Positions 27,951 to 38,451 of a DNA stretch of 64,000 nt are shown piece by piece (position 1 is the stretch's first letter; the number at the start of each line of letters is the position of its first letter). The DNA comes from Trueperaceae bacterium. GTDB lineage: Bacteria > Deinococcota > Deinococci > Deinococcales > Trueperaceae. The stretch is taken from positions 21,296-85,295 of the forward strand of contig JAABSI010000003.1 of the NCBI GenBank assembly GCA_011390455.1, read 5' to 3'. A program made the translations under genes and the position numbers. Below the pieces are notes generated by a model. The model was not told the origin of the DNA. It was given only the letters and a program-made list of their open reading frames with translations, and ran no database searches.

Positions 27951-29954
27951 ATGATTCCGAACGCGTGCGTGGTCGAGGTGATCGAACGGGTCCCGGACGC
28001 CGACGTGGCGATCGTCGCGGCGCGCGTCGGCGAGCGGCTCGGCATGCCGCAAGAGCGGGTGCGTCAGCTCATCGATGGGCGCACCGGGCCCATCACCCGG
28101 GCGCTGCGTCCCGAGAAGGCGGACGCGATCGCCCAGACGTTCGAGGCGGCCGGCGTGCGGGTGGTCATCCGCGCGGCCGATGCCGACGAGATCGAGGAGG
28201 CGCGCGGCGCCGGTGGGGCCGCCCAGCCCGGCGCCGCGGCGGCCGCTGCGGCACCGAGCGACCCCGAACCCGAGGGGGACGCCGACCTCGACCCCGATCT
28301 CGGTTCCGAGTCGGAGGTCGAGCCGGAGCCCGAAGCGGACCTCGGCTACGAGCCCGAAGCCGACCTCGACCCCGAGCTCGAACCGGAGGTGCCCGCCGAG
28401 CCCGTGCTCGATGCGGAGCCCGACCGGGAGGTGCTGCCGGAGCCGGTGTTCGATCCGGAGCCGGAGCCGGAGCCGACCCCCGAACCAGACCCCGAACCGG
28501 ACCTCGAGCCGGAGTTCGACGTCGATCCAGCCCTGCAGTTCGCGGGCGAGCGTCCGTCGGAGTTGGACCCGGAGTCCGCGCGCGCGCTCGAGGCGGCGTA
28601 CGAAGCCGACCCCACGCCGACCTTCGAACCCGAACCCGACCTGGCCCTGGACGACGACCTGGTTCCCGGCCCCGACGCCCCGTCCGAGCGCGGGTTGGCG
28701 CGGGAGGTCGCGTACATCTTCGCGACGGGTGAGGCGCCTGCGTGGCGTGGGGAGAGCGTCGACCTCGACGCGCCCGAACCGGGCGAGGAGGAGTGGGTCG
28801 AAGACGTCGACGCCCCGCCCGCGGCCGGGGGGCCGGGGGGCATCCTCGACGTCGTGGACGTCGACGAGCCCTTCCACGACGCAGCCGCCGACGACGGCAT
28901 GGGGCATGAAGCGCGGGGCGAGGTGGTGCGCACCGAGGCCGCCCGGGCCCACGACGCCTTCCCGCCCGTGGGCGGCTGGGACGCCGAGGGGGCGGGGGCC
29001 TGGAGCACCCGGCGCGGCACGTCGGATGCCGATGACGCCTCCGACGCGGCTTCGCCCCTTCCCGAGGTCCCCTCGTTCGCGATCGGGCGCGCGTCGCGGC
29101 GGCGCGATGGCGCGTCGGAGGCCGACGCCTCCGGGGCCCCGAGGGCCCCGCAAGCGCCGCCGATCGAGGTGGTGGACGCAGACTACGGGCCGGCCGCAGC
29201 CTTCGAGGACGCCCCGATGGCGCCGGCAGCTCGCCCGGTCCCGACGGCGTGGCGCGGCCTGGGCGGGGCGGAGGCCGGTCCGGCGCGGCCCCCCTCGGCG
29301 CGCCTCCCGCGGCGGAACACCCCCATCGAGGAGCCCCGGTTCGTGTTCGACGAGCCGCCGCTGCGCCGGCGCACGCTCATGTTGGTCGCGCTGGGGGTCG
29401 CGGTGGTGCTGTTCGTGCTCGCCCAGTGGTGGGTGGCGAGCCGCGCCAGCGCGGCGGGCATCGATCCGTTCGACGCGTACCGTCGCGGCGAGTTCGCGGC
29501 GGCGCGCGCCGTGTGGGACGCCGAGGCCGCCGCCGGGGACGCGTCCGCGCGCTTCATGCTCGGGTATCTGGCGGAGGCCGGCTTGGGGGCCCCGTGGAGC
29601 GCACGCACGGCGGCGGGGTGGTACCGGGCCGCGGCGGACGTGGGCCACGCCGAAGCGATGTGGCGGCTGGCGCGTCTGTACGAGGTGGGTTTGGGCGTCG
29701 GTCCCGACACGGTCGAGGCGCGCCGCTGGTACCGCTCCGCGGCGCAGGCGGGCCACGCCGAGGCGGCGTTCGCGTGGGGTCGGATCGTCTTGCGCGACGC
29801 CGGGGTCGCGCTGGGCGCGGGCGTCGCTCCCCAGGTCGCCGCCGCCACCGCGGCCGAGGCGGCAGCCGCCTTCGAGCGCGCGGTCGAACTCGGTTGGCAC
29901 GAGGCCGCGCCCTACGCCGCGGCCTTCGGCGCCCTCGTGGTGGAGGCGCCGTGA
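27951..29954 (+). CDS. L7/L12-like, PEP-rich, Sel1-repeat membrane protein
   Basis: 667 residues from ATG 27951. Residues about 5-72 resemble the L7/L12 C-terminal domain (VVEVIERVPD, LIDGRTGPITRAL, EKADAIAQTFEAAG). A highly acidic low-complexity region of Glu-Pro-Asp repeats follows (about 95-235), then more acidic and Ala-rich linker, one membrane helix at about 475-497 (LVALGVAVVLFVLAQWWVA), and a C-terminal set of about three Sel1/TPR-like repeats (AGDASARFMLGYLAEAGLG, GHAEAMWRLARLYEVGLG). Sel1 repeats bind partner proteins. The N-domain is cytoplasmic if the helix is single pass. A TACCAT box 8 nt before the ATG suggests a leaderless start. Confidence 0.75.
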   Translation: MIPNACVVEVIERVPDADVAIVAARVGERLGMPQERVRQLIDGRTGPITRALRPEKADAIAQTFEAAGVRVVIRAADADEIEEARGAGGAAQPGAAAAAAAPSDPEPEGDADLDPDLGSESEVEPEPEADLGYEPEADLDPELEPEVPAEPVLDAEPDREVLPEPVFDPEPEPEPTPEPDPEPDLEPEFDVDPALQFAGERPSELDPESARALEAAYEADPTPTFEPEPDLALDDDLVPGPDAPSERGLAREVAYIFATGEAPAWRGESVDLDAPEPGEEEWVEDVDAPPAAGGPGGILDVVDVDEPFHDAAADDGMGHEARGEVVRTEAARAHDAFPPVGGWDAEGAGAWSTRRGTSDADDASDAASPLPEVPSFAIGRASRRRDGASEADASGAPRAPQAPPIEVVDADYGPAAAFEDAPMAPAARPVPTAWRGLGGAEAGPARPPSARLPRRNTPIEEPRFVFDEPPLRRRTLMLVALGVAVVLFVLAQWWVASRASAAGIDPFDAYRRGEFAAARAVWDAEAAAGDASARFMLGYLAEAGLGAPWSARTAAGWYRAAADVGHAEAMWRLARLYEVGLGVGPDTVEARRWYRSAAQAGHAEAAFAWGRIVLRDAGVALGAGVAPQVAAATAAEAAAAFERAVELGWHEAAPYAAAFGALVVEAP

Positions 29955-29987
29955 GCCCGATCTCAGCCGCGGCACAGCCGCGCCCGC

Positions 29988-29993
29988 TAGGCT
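29988..29993 (+). promoter_or_regulatory. -10 box (TAGGCT) 7 nt before the 30001 start
   Basis: TAGGCT is followed by GGAGCCC and the ATG. It could be a leaderless -10, but the intervening GGAG could also act as a ribosome binding site. Confidence 0.4.
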
Positions 29994-30000
29994 GGAGCCC

Positions 30001-30537
30001 ATGACGCACCGAATCCGTCCGGCCGCGCTCGCGCTCTTCGTCGCCGCGTGGTCGCTGTTCGCCGCCGGGATCGCCCAAGAGGGCGACCCGGTCCCCGCCG
30101 ACCCACCCGCCGCCAACCCGGTCTCCATCGAGCTCGAGGTGTACGTCGTCAGTCAGGTCACGCGCGACGACGGCACCCGCGAGGAGCGCTTCACCGAGGC
30201 GAGCGAGGCGCGCCCCGGTCAGGTGGTCGAGTACCGCTTGATCGTGCGCAACGTCGGGGACGAGACCCTGCCGGCAGGCATCGTCGTCGTGACCGGGCCG
30301 GTGCCCGAGGGGACGCAGTACGTGGCCTTCTCGGCGACCCCGAGCGACGAGGGGCTCCTCACCGAGTTCTCCGCCGACCGCGGCACCACCTTCTACGAGA
30401 CCAACGTCTTCGTCGGTCAGGGCGAGCAGCGCCGCATCGCGGAGCCCACCAGCTACGACGCCGTGCGCTGGACGCTGCTCGAGGAGTTCGAGCCCGAGCA
30501 GGAGCTCACGCTCGTCTACCGCGTGACCGTGCGCTAG
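30001..30537 (+). CDS. Secreted DUF11-like repeat-domain protein
   Basis: 178 residues from ATG 30001. Signal peptide 1-25 (ALFVAAWSLFAAGIAQ). The rest is one beta-sandwich with EYRLIVRNVGDETLPAGI and GTQYVAFSATPS, the pattern of DUF11/conserved-repeat (CARDB-like) surface domains. Such domains are usually repeated in giant surface proteins; here a single copy stands alone. Function is unknown. It is convergent with the ABC exporter gene, and a perfect hairpin lies between them. Confidence 0.75.
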   Translation: MTHRIRPAALALFVAAWSLFAAGIAQEGDPVPADPPAANPVSIELEVYVVSQVTRDDGTREERFTEASEARPGQVVEYRLIVRNVGDETLPAGIVVVTGPVPEGTQYVAFSATPSDEGLLTEFSADRGTTFYETNVFVGQGEQRRIAEPTSYDAVRWTLLEEFEPEQELTLVYRVTVR

Positions 30538-30561
30538 CGACCGGCCCCGATCGCCACGACC

Positions 30562-30591
30562 GCGGGCGCGACGCCGAAGCGTCGCGCCCGC
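30562..30591. terminator. Bidirectional terminator hairpin
   Basis: GCGGGCGCGACGC and its exact reverse complement form a 13-bp stem with a CGAA tetraloop. It lies in the 75-bp gap between two convergent genes (ends 30537 and 30613). Confidence 0.7.
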
Positions 30592-30612
30592 TCGCATGGC
30601 GCCGTCCGAACG

Positions 30613-32592
30613 TCAGACCTCTTGGTACTGGAGTTCGTACAGCTTGCGGTAGTAGCCCCCCTCGACCTTGAGCAGCTCCGCGTGCTTGCCCTGCTCGATC
30701 AGCTTCCCCTTGCGCAGGACCAGGATGCGGTCGACGTCCTGGATCGTCGAGAGCCGGTGGGCGATCACGATGCTCGTGCGCCCCTGCATCAGCTTCTTCA
30801 GGGCGTCCTGGATCAGCTCTTCGGTCTCGGTGTCGACGTTGGCGGTCGCTTCGTCGAGCACCAGGAGGATGTCGGGGTTCTGCACCAGCGCGCGCGCGAA
30901 GGCGAGCAGCTGCTTCTGCCCGGTCGAGAAGCCTGCGCCGCGCTCGCGCACCGGGGTGTCGTACTTGAGCGGCAGCCGGTCGATGAAGGCGTGCGCGTTG
31001 ACGAAGCGCGCGGCCTCGATCACCCGGTCGAGCGGGATCGAGTCGTCGCCCAGGGTGATGTTGCTGCGCACCGTGCCGCTGAACAGGAAGGGGTCTTGCA
31101 GCACGATGCCCACGTGGCGCCGCAGGTCGGTCTGGGCCAGGTCGCGCACGTCGTGCCCGTCGATGCGCACGGCGCCCTTCTGGACGTCGTAGAAGCGGCT
31201 GACGAGGCTGATCACGGTCGTCTTGCCGGCGCCGGTGTGGCCGACGAAGGCGACCGACTCGCCCGGCTTGATCGTCAGGTCGAGCCCGCGCAGCACCCAG
31301 TCCTCGTCGTCGTAGGCGAACCAGGCGTCCTCGAAGCGGACCTCGCCGCGGAAGCGGCCCTCGAGCGGCAGCGGCACGTCCTTGTCGACGACCAGCTCCG
31401 GCGTGTCGATCAGGCTGAAGATGCGCTCGGCCGAGGCCATCGCCGACTGCAGCGTGTTGAAGCGGTCCGAGAGCTCCTGCAGCGGCCGGAAGTACATCTG
31501 CGCGTACTGCACGAAGGCGATGAGCACGCCGATCGTCAACACGTCGCCGACGCCCGGCCCGACGAGCTGGAAGGCGGCGTAGTACAGGATCAGCGACACC
31601 GCGATCGCGCTGGCGACGTTGACGGCGGGGAAGAAGAGGCTGAACCAGCGGATCTGCTCGACGTACGCGTCGAGCAGGCTCAGGTTGATCTGGTCGAAGC
31701 GCCGGGCGTTGCGCTGCTCGCGGTTGAAGAGCTGCACCGTGGTCATGCCGCTCAGGTTCTCGGCGAGGAAGGCGTTCGAGCGCGAGGTGCGCAGCCGGAC
31801 CACCCGGAAGGCGTCGCGGATCCGGCGCCGCAGGTAGTTGAGCGTCAGGAACAGCACGGGCATGATCGTGAGGGTCACGAGCGCCAGGCGCCAATCGATG
31901 GTGAACATGTAGATCGTCAAGCCGATGATCAGGCCGATGTCGGCGATCAGCCCGACGACCCCGTCGGTCATCGCGGTCTGGATCGCCTCGACGTCGCTGG
32001 TGATGCGGGTGATCAGGCGCCCGACCGGGGTGCGGTCGAAGAAGCCGAGGTGCAGCCGCTGGATCTTCTCGAAGGTGTCGCGACGCAGGTCGTAGATCAC
32101 GTGCTGGCCGATCCAGGCGACCAGGTAGGTGTAGCCGTAGCGCAACCCGAAGTTCAGGAGCCGCAGCCCCAGGTACACCGCGACGATGCCGAGCAGGCCC
32201 GCCAGGCGTTCGTCGACGGTCCAGCCGTCGTAGGGCGGCACGCTCGCGACGATGAAGCGGTCGACCGCGGTCGCCACCAGCCGCGGGAAGGCCGGCACGA
32301 TCGCCGAGTAGACCAGCAGCAGCGCGACCGCGCCGATCATCGGGCCGCGGTAGGGCTTGAGGTATCCGAAGAGCCGCCGCGAGAGGTTGCGGTCGAAGCC
32401 GGCCACCATCTTCTCGCCGTCCTCGTCGAGCTTCCCTTCCGCCTTCATGCCGCGGCGCGTCGTGCGGCGGCGCGCCCGGTGGTCGGCCTTCTCGCGCTCG
32501 ACGTCGTAGTCCGGGTCGACCATCCCGCCGACGGTCGGGTCGGCGAGCGGGCGCCGCGGCGCGTCGTCGTTGGGCTTCATGGGCGGGGTCAT
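30613..32592 (-). CDS. ABC exporter half-transporter B (canonical catalytic site)
   Basis: 659 residues: a charged N-terminal extension of about 65 residues, six membrane helices (about 85-390) and a nucleotide-binding domain with Walker A GHTGAGKTT, Walker B LLVLDEATAN (canonical catalytic Glu) and switch His in IAHRLST. Its signature is altered, STGQ in place of SGGQ. In heterodimeric exporters of the TM287/288, BmrCD and LmrCD type, a deviating signature pairs with a degenerate Walker B in the partner, and that is what the upstream gene shows. It starts at ATG 32592 by ATGA overlap with a 22-codon ORF. Likely substrates are lipids or drugs; not determinable. Confidence 0.93.
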   Translation of the reverse strand: MTPPMKPNDDAPRRPLADPTVGGMVDPDYDVEREKADHRARRRTTRRGMKAEGKLDEDGEKMVAGFDRNLSRRLFGYLKPYRGPMIGAVALLLVYSAIVPAFPRLVATAVDRFIVASVPPYDGWTVDERLAGLLGIVAVYLGLRLLNFGLRYGYTYLVAWIGQHVIYDLRRDTFEKIQRLHLGFFDRTPVGRLITRITSDVEAIQTAMTDGVVGLIADIGLIIGLTIYMFTIDWRLALVTLTIMPVLFLTLNYLRRRIRDAFRVVRLRTSRSNAFLAENLSGMTTVQLFNREQRNARRFDQINLSLLDAYVEQIRWFSLFFPAVNVASAIAVSLILYYAAFQLVGPGVGDVLTIGVLIAFVQYAQMYFRPLQELSDRFNTLQSAMASAERIFSLIDTPELVVDKDVPLPLEGRFRGEVRFEDAWFAYDDEDWVLRGLDLTIKPGESVAFVGHTGAGKTTVISLVSRFYDVQKGAVRIDGHDVRDLAQTDLRRHVGIVLQDPFLFSGTVRSNITLGDDSIPLDRVIEAARFVNAHAFIDRLPLKYDTPVRERGAGFSTGQKQLLAFARALVQNPDILLVLDEATANVDTETEELIQDALKKLMQGRTSIVIAHRLSTIQDVDRILVLRKGKLIEQGKHAELLKVEGGYYRKLYELQYQEV

Positions 32593-32693
32593 ACGGTCTC
32601 CAGATCCTGTTCGAGCTGCTGCCGACGCGGGCGTCGGCCACGGTGCGGCGTGGTCATACCGTCTCCAGGTCCTGTTCGAGCTGCTGCCGACGC
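32587..32693. repeat. 42-bp direct repeat at the ABC gene junction
   Basis: Positions 32587-32628 and 32652-32693 are identical except for two bases, offset by 65 bp. Each copy contains the ATGA stop-start overlap and the last codons of the upstream ABC gene (QQLEQDLETV on the minus strand). It looks like a tandem duplication of the gene junction. Confidence 0.9.
32589..32657 (-). CDS. 22-codon bridging ORF between the two ABC genes
   Basis: The ATG at 32657 overlaps the stop of ABC gene A, and its own TGA at 32591-32589 overlaps the ATG of ABC gene B; both are ATGA overlaps. Its last 12 residues (RRQQLEQDLETV) repeat the C-terminus of gene A, because the junction is duplicated. It probably keeps translational coupling between the two half-transporters. 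No independent function is claimed. Confidence 0.5.
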   Translation of the reverse strand: MTTPHRGRRPRRQQLEQDLETV

Positions 32694-34423
32694 ACGATGT
32701 CCGCGTACCAACCGTCCTTGGCGACGAGCGTCTCGTGGTCGCCGTCCTCGACCAGCTGGCCGTCCTCGAGGACGAGGACCCGGTCCGCGTGTTGGAAGGC
32801 CGAGACGCGGTGCGCGACGACGAGCGTCGTGCGCCCCTGCTGCGCCTTCCGGAGCCCTTCGAGGATGTCGGCCTCGGTCTGGGTGTCGACCGCCGAGAGG
32901 GCGTCGTCGAAGATCAGCACGCGCGGCTCGCGGATCAGGGCGCGCGCGATGGCGGTGCGTTGCCGCTGGCCGCCGGAGAGCGTGACGCCGCGCTCGCCGA
33001 GCGGCGTGGCGAAGCCGAGCGGGAAGTCGTCGACGTCCTTCTCGAGCTGCGCCATGCGCGCGACCGCGCGCACGCGCTCCTCGAGGGCGGCGGGGTCGTC
33101 GCCCTCGGGCACGCCGTATGCGATGTTCTCGGCGATCGAGTCGCTGAACAGGAAGGGCTCCTGGGGGACGAGGCCGATCCGGCGCCGGAGGACCGCGACG
33201 GGGATGCGGCGGACGTCGATGCCGTCGATCAGCACCTGCCCCTCGTCCGGGTCGAGCAGGCGGGCGACCAGCTTGACGATCAGCGTCTTGCCCGATCCGG
33301 TGCGCCCGGTCATGCCCACCGACTGGCCCGCAGGGATGCGGAAGCTGACGCGATCGAGCGCCGGGCGACCGTCCATGTGCACGCTCACGTCGCGGAACTC
33401 GATCTCGCCGCGCAGGTCGGTCACGTCGACGCGGGTGTCGCGGTCGTCGGTGACCTTGGACGGGACGTCGAGGATCTGGCGCAGCCGGTGCCAGGAGGTC
33501 GAGCCGCGCTGGAGCAGGTTGGCGATCCAGCCGAGCGCGATGATCGGCCACTGGATGCCCTCGAACAGGAAGACGAAGGACGAGAACTGGCCGATCGTCA
33601 GCTCGCTGCCGACGCCCAGGACCAGCCGGCCGCCGACGAGCAGGAGCACCGAGATGGTCATGCCGAACATCAGTTCCATCAGCGGGAACAGCGGTCCGTC
33701 GACCTTGGTGAGCGCGAGGTTGCGGCGGATGAACTCGTCGTTCAGGCGCTTGAAGTCCTCGACCTCACGGTGTTCGATCCCGAAGCCCTTGACCACGCGG
33801 ATGCCCGAGAAGTTCTCCTGGGCCATCGCCGAGACCTCGGAGAACTGCTCCTGGACCTTTTCGTAGCGTCGGTGGATGATGCGCAGGAGGACGAAGAAGG
33901 TCAGCGTGATGAACGGGACGATCGCCAGGGTGAGGAGCGAGAGCCCGACGTTCAACTGGAACATCCGGACGAGCGTGAAGCCGAGCACCAGGCTGGTGTT
34001 CGCCCCCATGAAGACCGCCACGCCGATCAGCATGCGCACGGCGTTGAGGTCGGCCGTGAGGCGCGCCATCAGGTCGCCCACCCGGTGGTCGTCGTAGTAG
34101 GACGGGTCGAGGCGCGTGAAGTGCGTGAACAGGTCGCGCCGGATGTCGAACTGGATCTCCCACGAGGCGTTCAGCAGCGTGCGCCGCGTGACGATCATCG
34201 CGGTCGCACCGCCCACGCCGATCCCGAGCAGGGCGCCGATGTAGCCCCAGATCGTCGTCATGGTCATGGTGCCCGTGAGGAAGGCGTCGATCGCCCGCCC
34301 GATCACCAGCGGCGCGAGGGTGGAGAAGAAGGCGAAGGCGACGAGCAGCGTCAGACCGAGGGCGTAGGGCCTCGGGTACCGACGCACGTAGCCGCTCAGA
34401 TCGCGGAGGGTTTGGAGGAACAC
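32654..34423 (-). CDS. ABC exporter half-transporter A (degenerate catalytic site)
   Basis: 589 residues from GTG 34423, with GAAGGGAT upstream. Six membrane helices (about 20-310), then a nucleotide-binding domain with Walker A GRTGSGKT, canonical signature LSGGQRQR, Walker B IFDDALSAVD and switch His VAHRVSA. The residue after the Walker B Asp is Asp, not the catalytic Glu, so this subunit provides the non-hydrolysing site, as in TM287 or BmrC-type subunits. The partner gene downstream has the complementary signature change. Together they form one heterodimeric exporter in the cytoplasmic membrane. Confidence 0.94.
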   Translation of the reverse strand: MFLQTLRDLSGYVRRYPRPYALGLTLLVAFAFFSTLAPLVIGRAIDAFLTGTMTMTTIWGYIGALLGIGVGGATAMIVTRRTLLNASWEIQFDIRRDLFTHFTRLDPSYYDDHRVGDLMARLTADLNAVRMLIGVAVFMGANTSLVLGFTLVRMFQLNVGLSLLTLAIVPFITLTFFVLLRIIHRRYEKVQEQFSEVSAMAQENFSGIRVVKGFGIEHREVEDFKRLNDEFIRRNLALTKVDGPLFPLMELMFGMTISVLLLVGGRLVLGVGSELTIGQFSSFVFLFEGIQWPIIALGWIANLLQRGSTSWHRLRQILDVPSKVTDDRDTRVDVTDLRGEIEFRDVSVHMDGRPALDRVSFRIPAGQSVGMTGRTGSGKTLIVKLVARLLDPDEGQVLIDGIDVRRIPVAVLRRRIGLVPQEPFLFSDSIAENIAYGVPEGDDPAALEERVRAVARMAQLEKDVDDFPLGFATPLGERGVTLSGGQRQRTAIARALIREPRVLIFDDALSAVDTQTEADILEGLRKAQQGRTTLVVAHRVSAFQHADRVLVLEDGQLVEDGDHETLVAKDGWYADIVRRQQLEQDLETV

Positions 34424-34604
34424 GCGGGATCCCTTCGGGCGTCGGCCGGCGACCTAGCTGGGGCGGAGGCGGTGGTGCGGCCGCGCGGGCGGCGGCGAAT
34501 CGTATCGGTCACGGGCGATGAACGTCAGCCCACATCGTCGGTCGCCACCATACACCCTGGTCGGGCGCTCGGCGGCCCTTCGTGGCACGCGCCGGGGCAC
34601 GGCC

Positions 34605-36251
34605 TCAAGGCACGCGCACGGACCCGCCGTACGGCTCGCCGTTCAGCGTGAGGTCGAAGCGCACGACCCCCGGGTACGTCGTCGACCAGGCCCCCTCCAC
34701 GCTCTCGCCACCCTGCACCACGCGGCGGTCGACGAGTGTGGTCTCGCCCTCCAAGGTCGTGGCCGTCACCTCGGCGACCACGGGGGGGATGCCCGGCTCG
34801 ATGAACCACAGGTAGTCGACCTCGCGCGGCTCCGGCGCACGCACCACGACCGAGGCGTCGGGGCGCGGGACCGGTACGGGCTGGGCGTTCACGGTCAGGA
34901 CGAGCGGTCCATCGGACGGCGCCGCGCCCACCGGCAGCGACTGGCCCACCACGCCGTCGGGCAGGCCCGCGTGGGACACGTACTCGGTGCGCACGTCGAA
35001 GCCGGCGGCCAGGGCGCGCGCCCGCGCCTCGTCGAGGCCGCCCAACGGGGGGAGGCCCGTCTCTTCGGAGGCCACGGCCGGCTCGGCGACCACGAGCCGC
35101 AGGACCGAGGTCGCGACGGGCACCGACGCGAACGGCGCCAGCGACTGCGCGAGCACGGTGCCCGCCTCGGCGCGCTCCGCGGCGAGCCGTTCGACGATCA
35201 CCCGTTCGCCGCTCAGGCCGGCGATCTCGGCAAGCCAGCGCGCGTCGTCGAGCGAGCGGCCGACCAGGTCTGGCACGAAGGTGCGCTCCGGCGCCGGGCC
35301 GAGCGAAGCGACGACGTCGACGATCGAACCGCGACCGACGGTGGCGCCGGCGGCGGGCGCCTGCGCCAGCACGACGCCCGCGGGCGCCGCCGCGTGCACG
35401 GCCACCCGGCGCCCGAGCTCCAGGCCCTCGGCGGCGAGTCGGGCGGCGACCGCGTCCTGGTCGAGGCCGATCAGCCGCGGGATCGCCGTCGGCGCCACCG
35501 AACCGGGGGGGAGCGCGACGCTCACGCGCACGGTGCGGCCGGGGCGCATGGGCGTGCCCGGTTCGGGATCGACCGCGACGACCGCACCGGCTGGGGCGTC
35601 GGCGGTGGCCACCACGATCGGTTCGACCCCCAACCCGAGCTGGTGCAGGGTCGTCGCCACCTCCTCGTACGCTGCGCCCAGCGACTCGGGCACGACGACC
35701 ACGCGGTCGTTGGTGCGGGCCAGGAAGCCGGCGAGCGCCAGGGCGGCGGCGGCCACCGCCATCGCAGCCCCGTAGGTCCACGCCCGCCAGGTCCACGGCC
35801 AAGGTCGGCGCGCCGGCGGCCGGTCGGCGCCCGGATCCTCGCGCGCGAGCACGGGCACGGTGCTCGGCCGGAAGGGGAGCCCCAGGAGTTGCGGACGTCC
35901 GTCGATCCGGCGCACGTCGGCCGCCGCCGGGTCGTACCCGGCGGCGGCCAGCAGCGCGTCGAGTTCGGCGTCGTGCGCCTTGGGGGCGCCGTCGGGATGG
36001 GCGTACCAGGAGACGAAGTGCGCCCCCGGTCGGCCGACGACGTCCTGGATGGCCGCGCGTCCCTCGCGCGCGAGCCGCTTGAGGAGTCGCCGGTGGCGCT
36101 CGAAGGCGGCTTCGGCCGCGGCGTCCGGCAGCTCCTCGATCCATTCGACCCGGACGGGGTTTCCGTCCGGGTCGGTGGCGTCGAACGCGGTGATCCCGGC
36201 GCCCAGCGGGCGCTCGCCGTGGATCTCGTACTTGCCGTCTAGGAGGGGCAC
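34605..36251 (-). CDS. PASTA-domain membrane protein with truncated pseudokinase N-lobe
   Basis: 548 residues from GTG 36251. Residues 1-85 follow the Ser/Thr kinase N-lobe: LLDGKYEIHGERPLGAG (glycine loop), VRVEW where the ATP-binding Lys is replaced by Glu36, an alpha-C-like helix (AFERHRRLLKRLAREG) and a hinge-like VSWYAHPDG. No catalytic loop (HRD), DFG or C-lobe follows, so it cannot phosphorylate. One membrane helix at about 156-178, then three to four PASTA modules (about 184-248, 254-318, 323-390, 395-455) with typical VPxLxGxxxxxAxxxL, and a C-terminal beta domain. PASTA domains bind peptidoglycan. It lies 28 bp after ftsH on the same strand. Probably a cell-wall sensor without kinase activity. 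Confidence 0.75.
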   Translation of the reverse strand: MPLLDGKYEIHGERPLGAGITAFDATDPDGNPVRVEWIEELPDAAAEAAFERHRRLLKRLAREGRAAIQDVVGRPGAHFVSWYAHPDGAPKAHDAELDALLAAAGYDPAAADVRRIDGRPQLLGLPFRPSTVPVLAREDPGADRPPARRPWPWTWRAWTYGAAMAVAAAALALAGFLARTNDRVVVVPESLGAAYEEVATTLHQLGLGVEPIVVATADAPAGAVVAVDPEPGTPMRPGRTVRVSVALPPGSVAPTAIPRLIGLDQDAVAARLAAEGLELGRRVAVHAAAPAGVVLAQAPAAGATVGRGSIVDVVASLGPAPERTFVPDLVGRSLDDARWLAEIAGLSGERVIVERLAAERAEAGTVLAQSLAPFASVPVATSVLRLVVAEPAVASEETGLPPLGGLDEARARALAAGFDVRTEYVSHAGLPDGVVGQSLPVGAAPSDGPLVLTVNAQPVPVPRPDASVVVRAPEPREVDYLWFIEPGIPPVVAEVTATTLEGETTLVDRRVVQGGESVEGAWSTTYPGVVRFDLTLNGEPYGGSVRVP

Positions 36252-36278
36252 GGAGGCGCGTCGGCCGGCGCCCGGCGC

Positions 36279-38282
<2,004 letters not shown>

Positions 38283-38343
38283 GCGGCCTCCCGGGGATAC
38301 GGTCCTCGCGGCCGGCGGCGCGCGGCGCGCGGCTCGGCACGAT

Positions 38344-38361
38344 GCTGCACGAGCGTGCAGC
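38344..38361. promoter_or_regulatory. Hairpin in the glgC-ftsH interval
   Basis: GCTGCAC and GTGCAGC form a perfect 7-bp stem with loop GAGC, about 60 bp upstream of ftsH and about 90 bp past the glgC stop. It could end glgC transcripts or shape the ftsH leader, since a TACGCT -10-like box lies just upstream on the minus strand. No regulator is identified. Confidence 0.35.
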
Positions 38362-38451
38362 GCGATGTTCCGCTCAGCGTAGCACCGGGGATCGTGAGCC
38401 GGCTGTAAGCCTGCCACCGGTCGCGGCGACGGGCCTCATCGAACGGCGGCC

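Noticed and set aside
32589..33551. A 320-codon frame that ends like the ABC gene (RRQQLEQDLETV)
   Set aside because: Most of it is a shifted-frame shadow of the ABC gene; only its last 22 codons, created by the duplicated junction, are meaningful and are listed separately.
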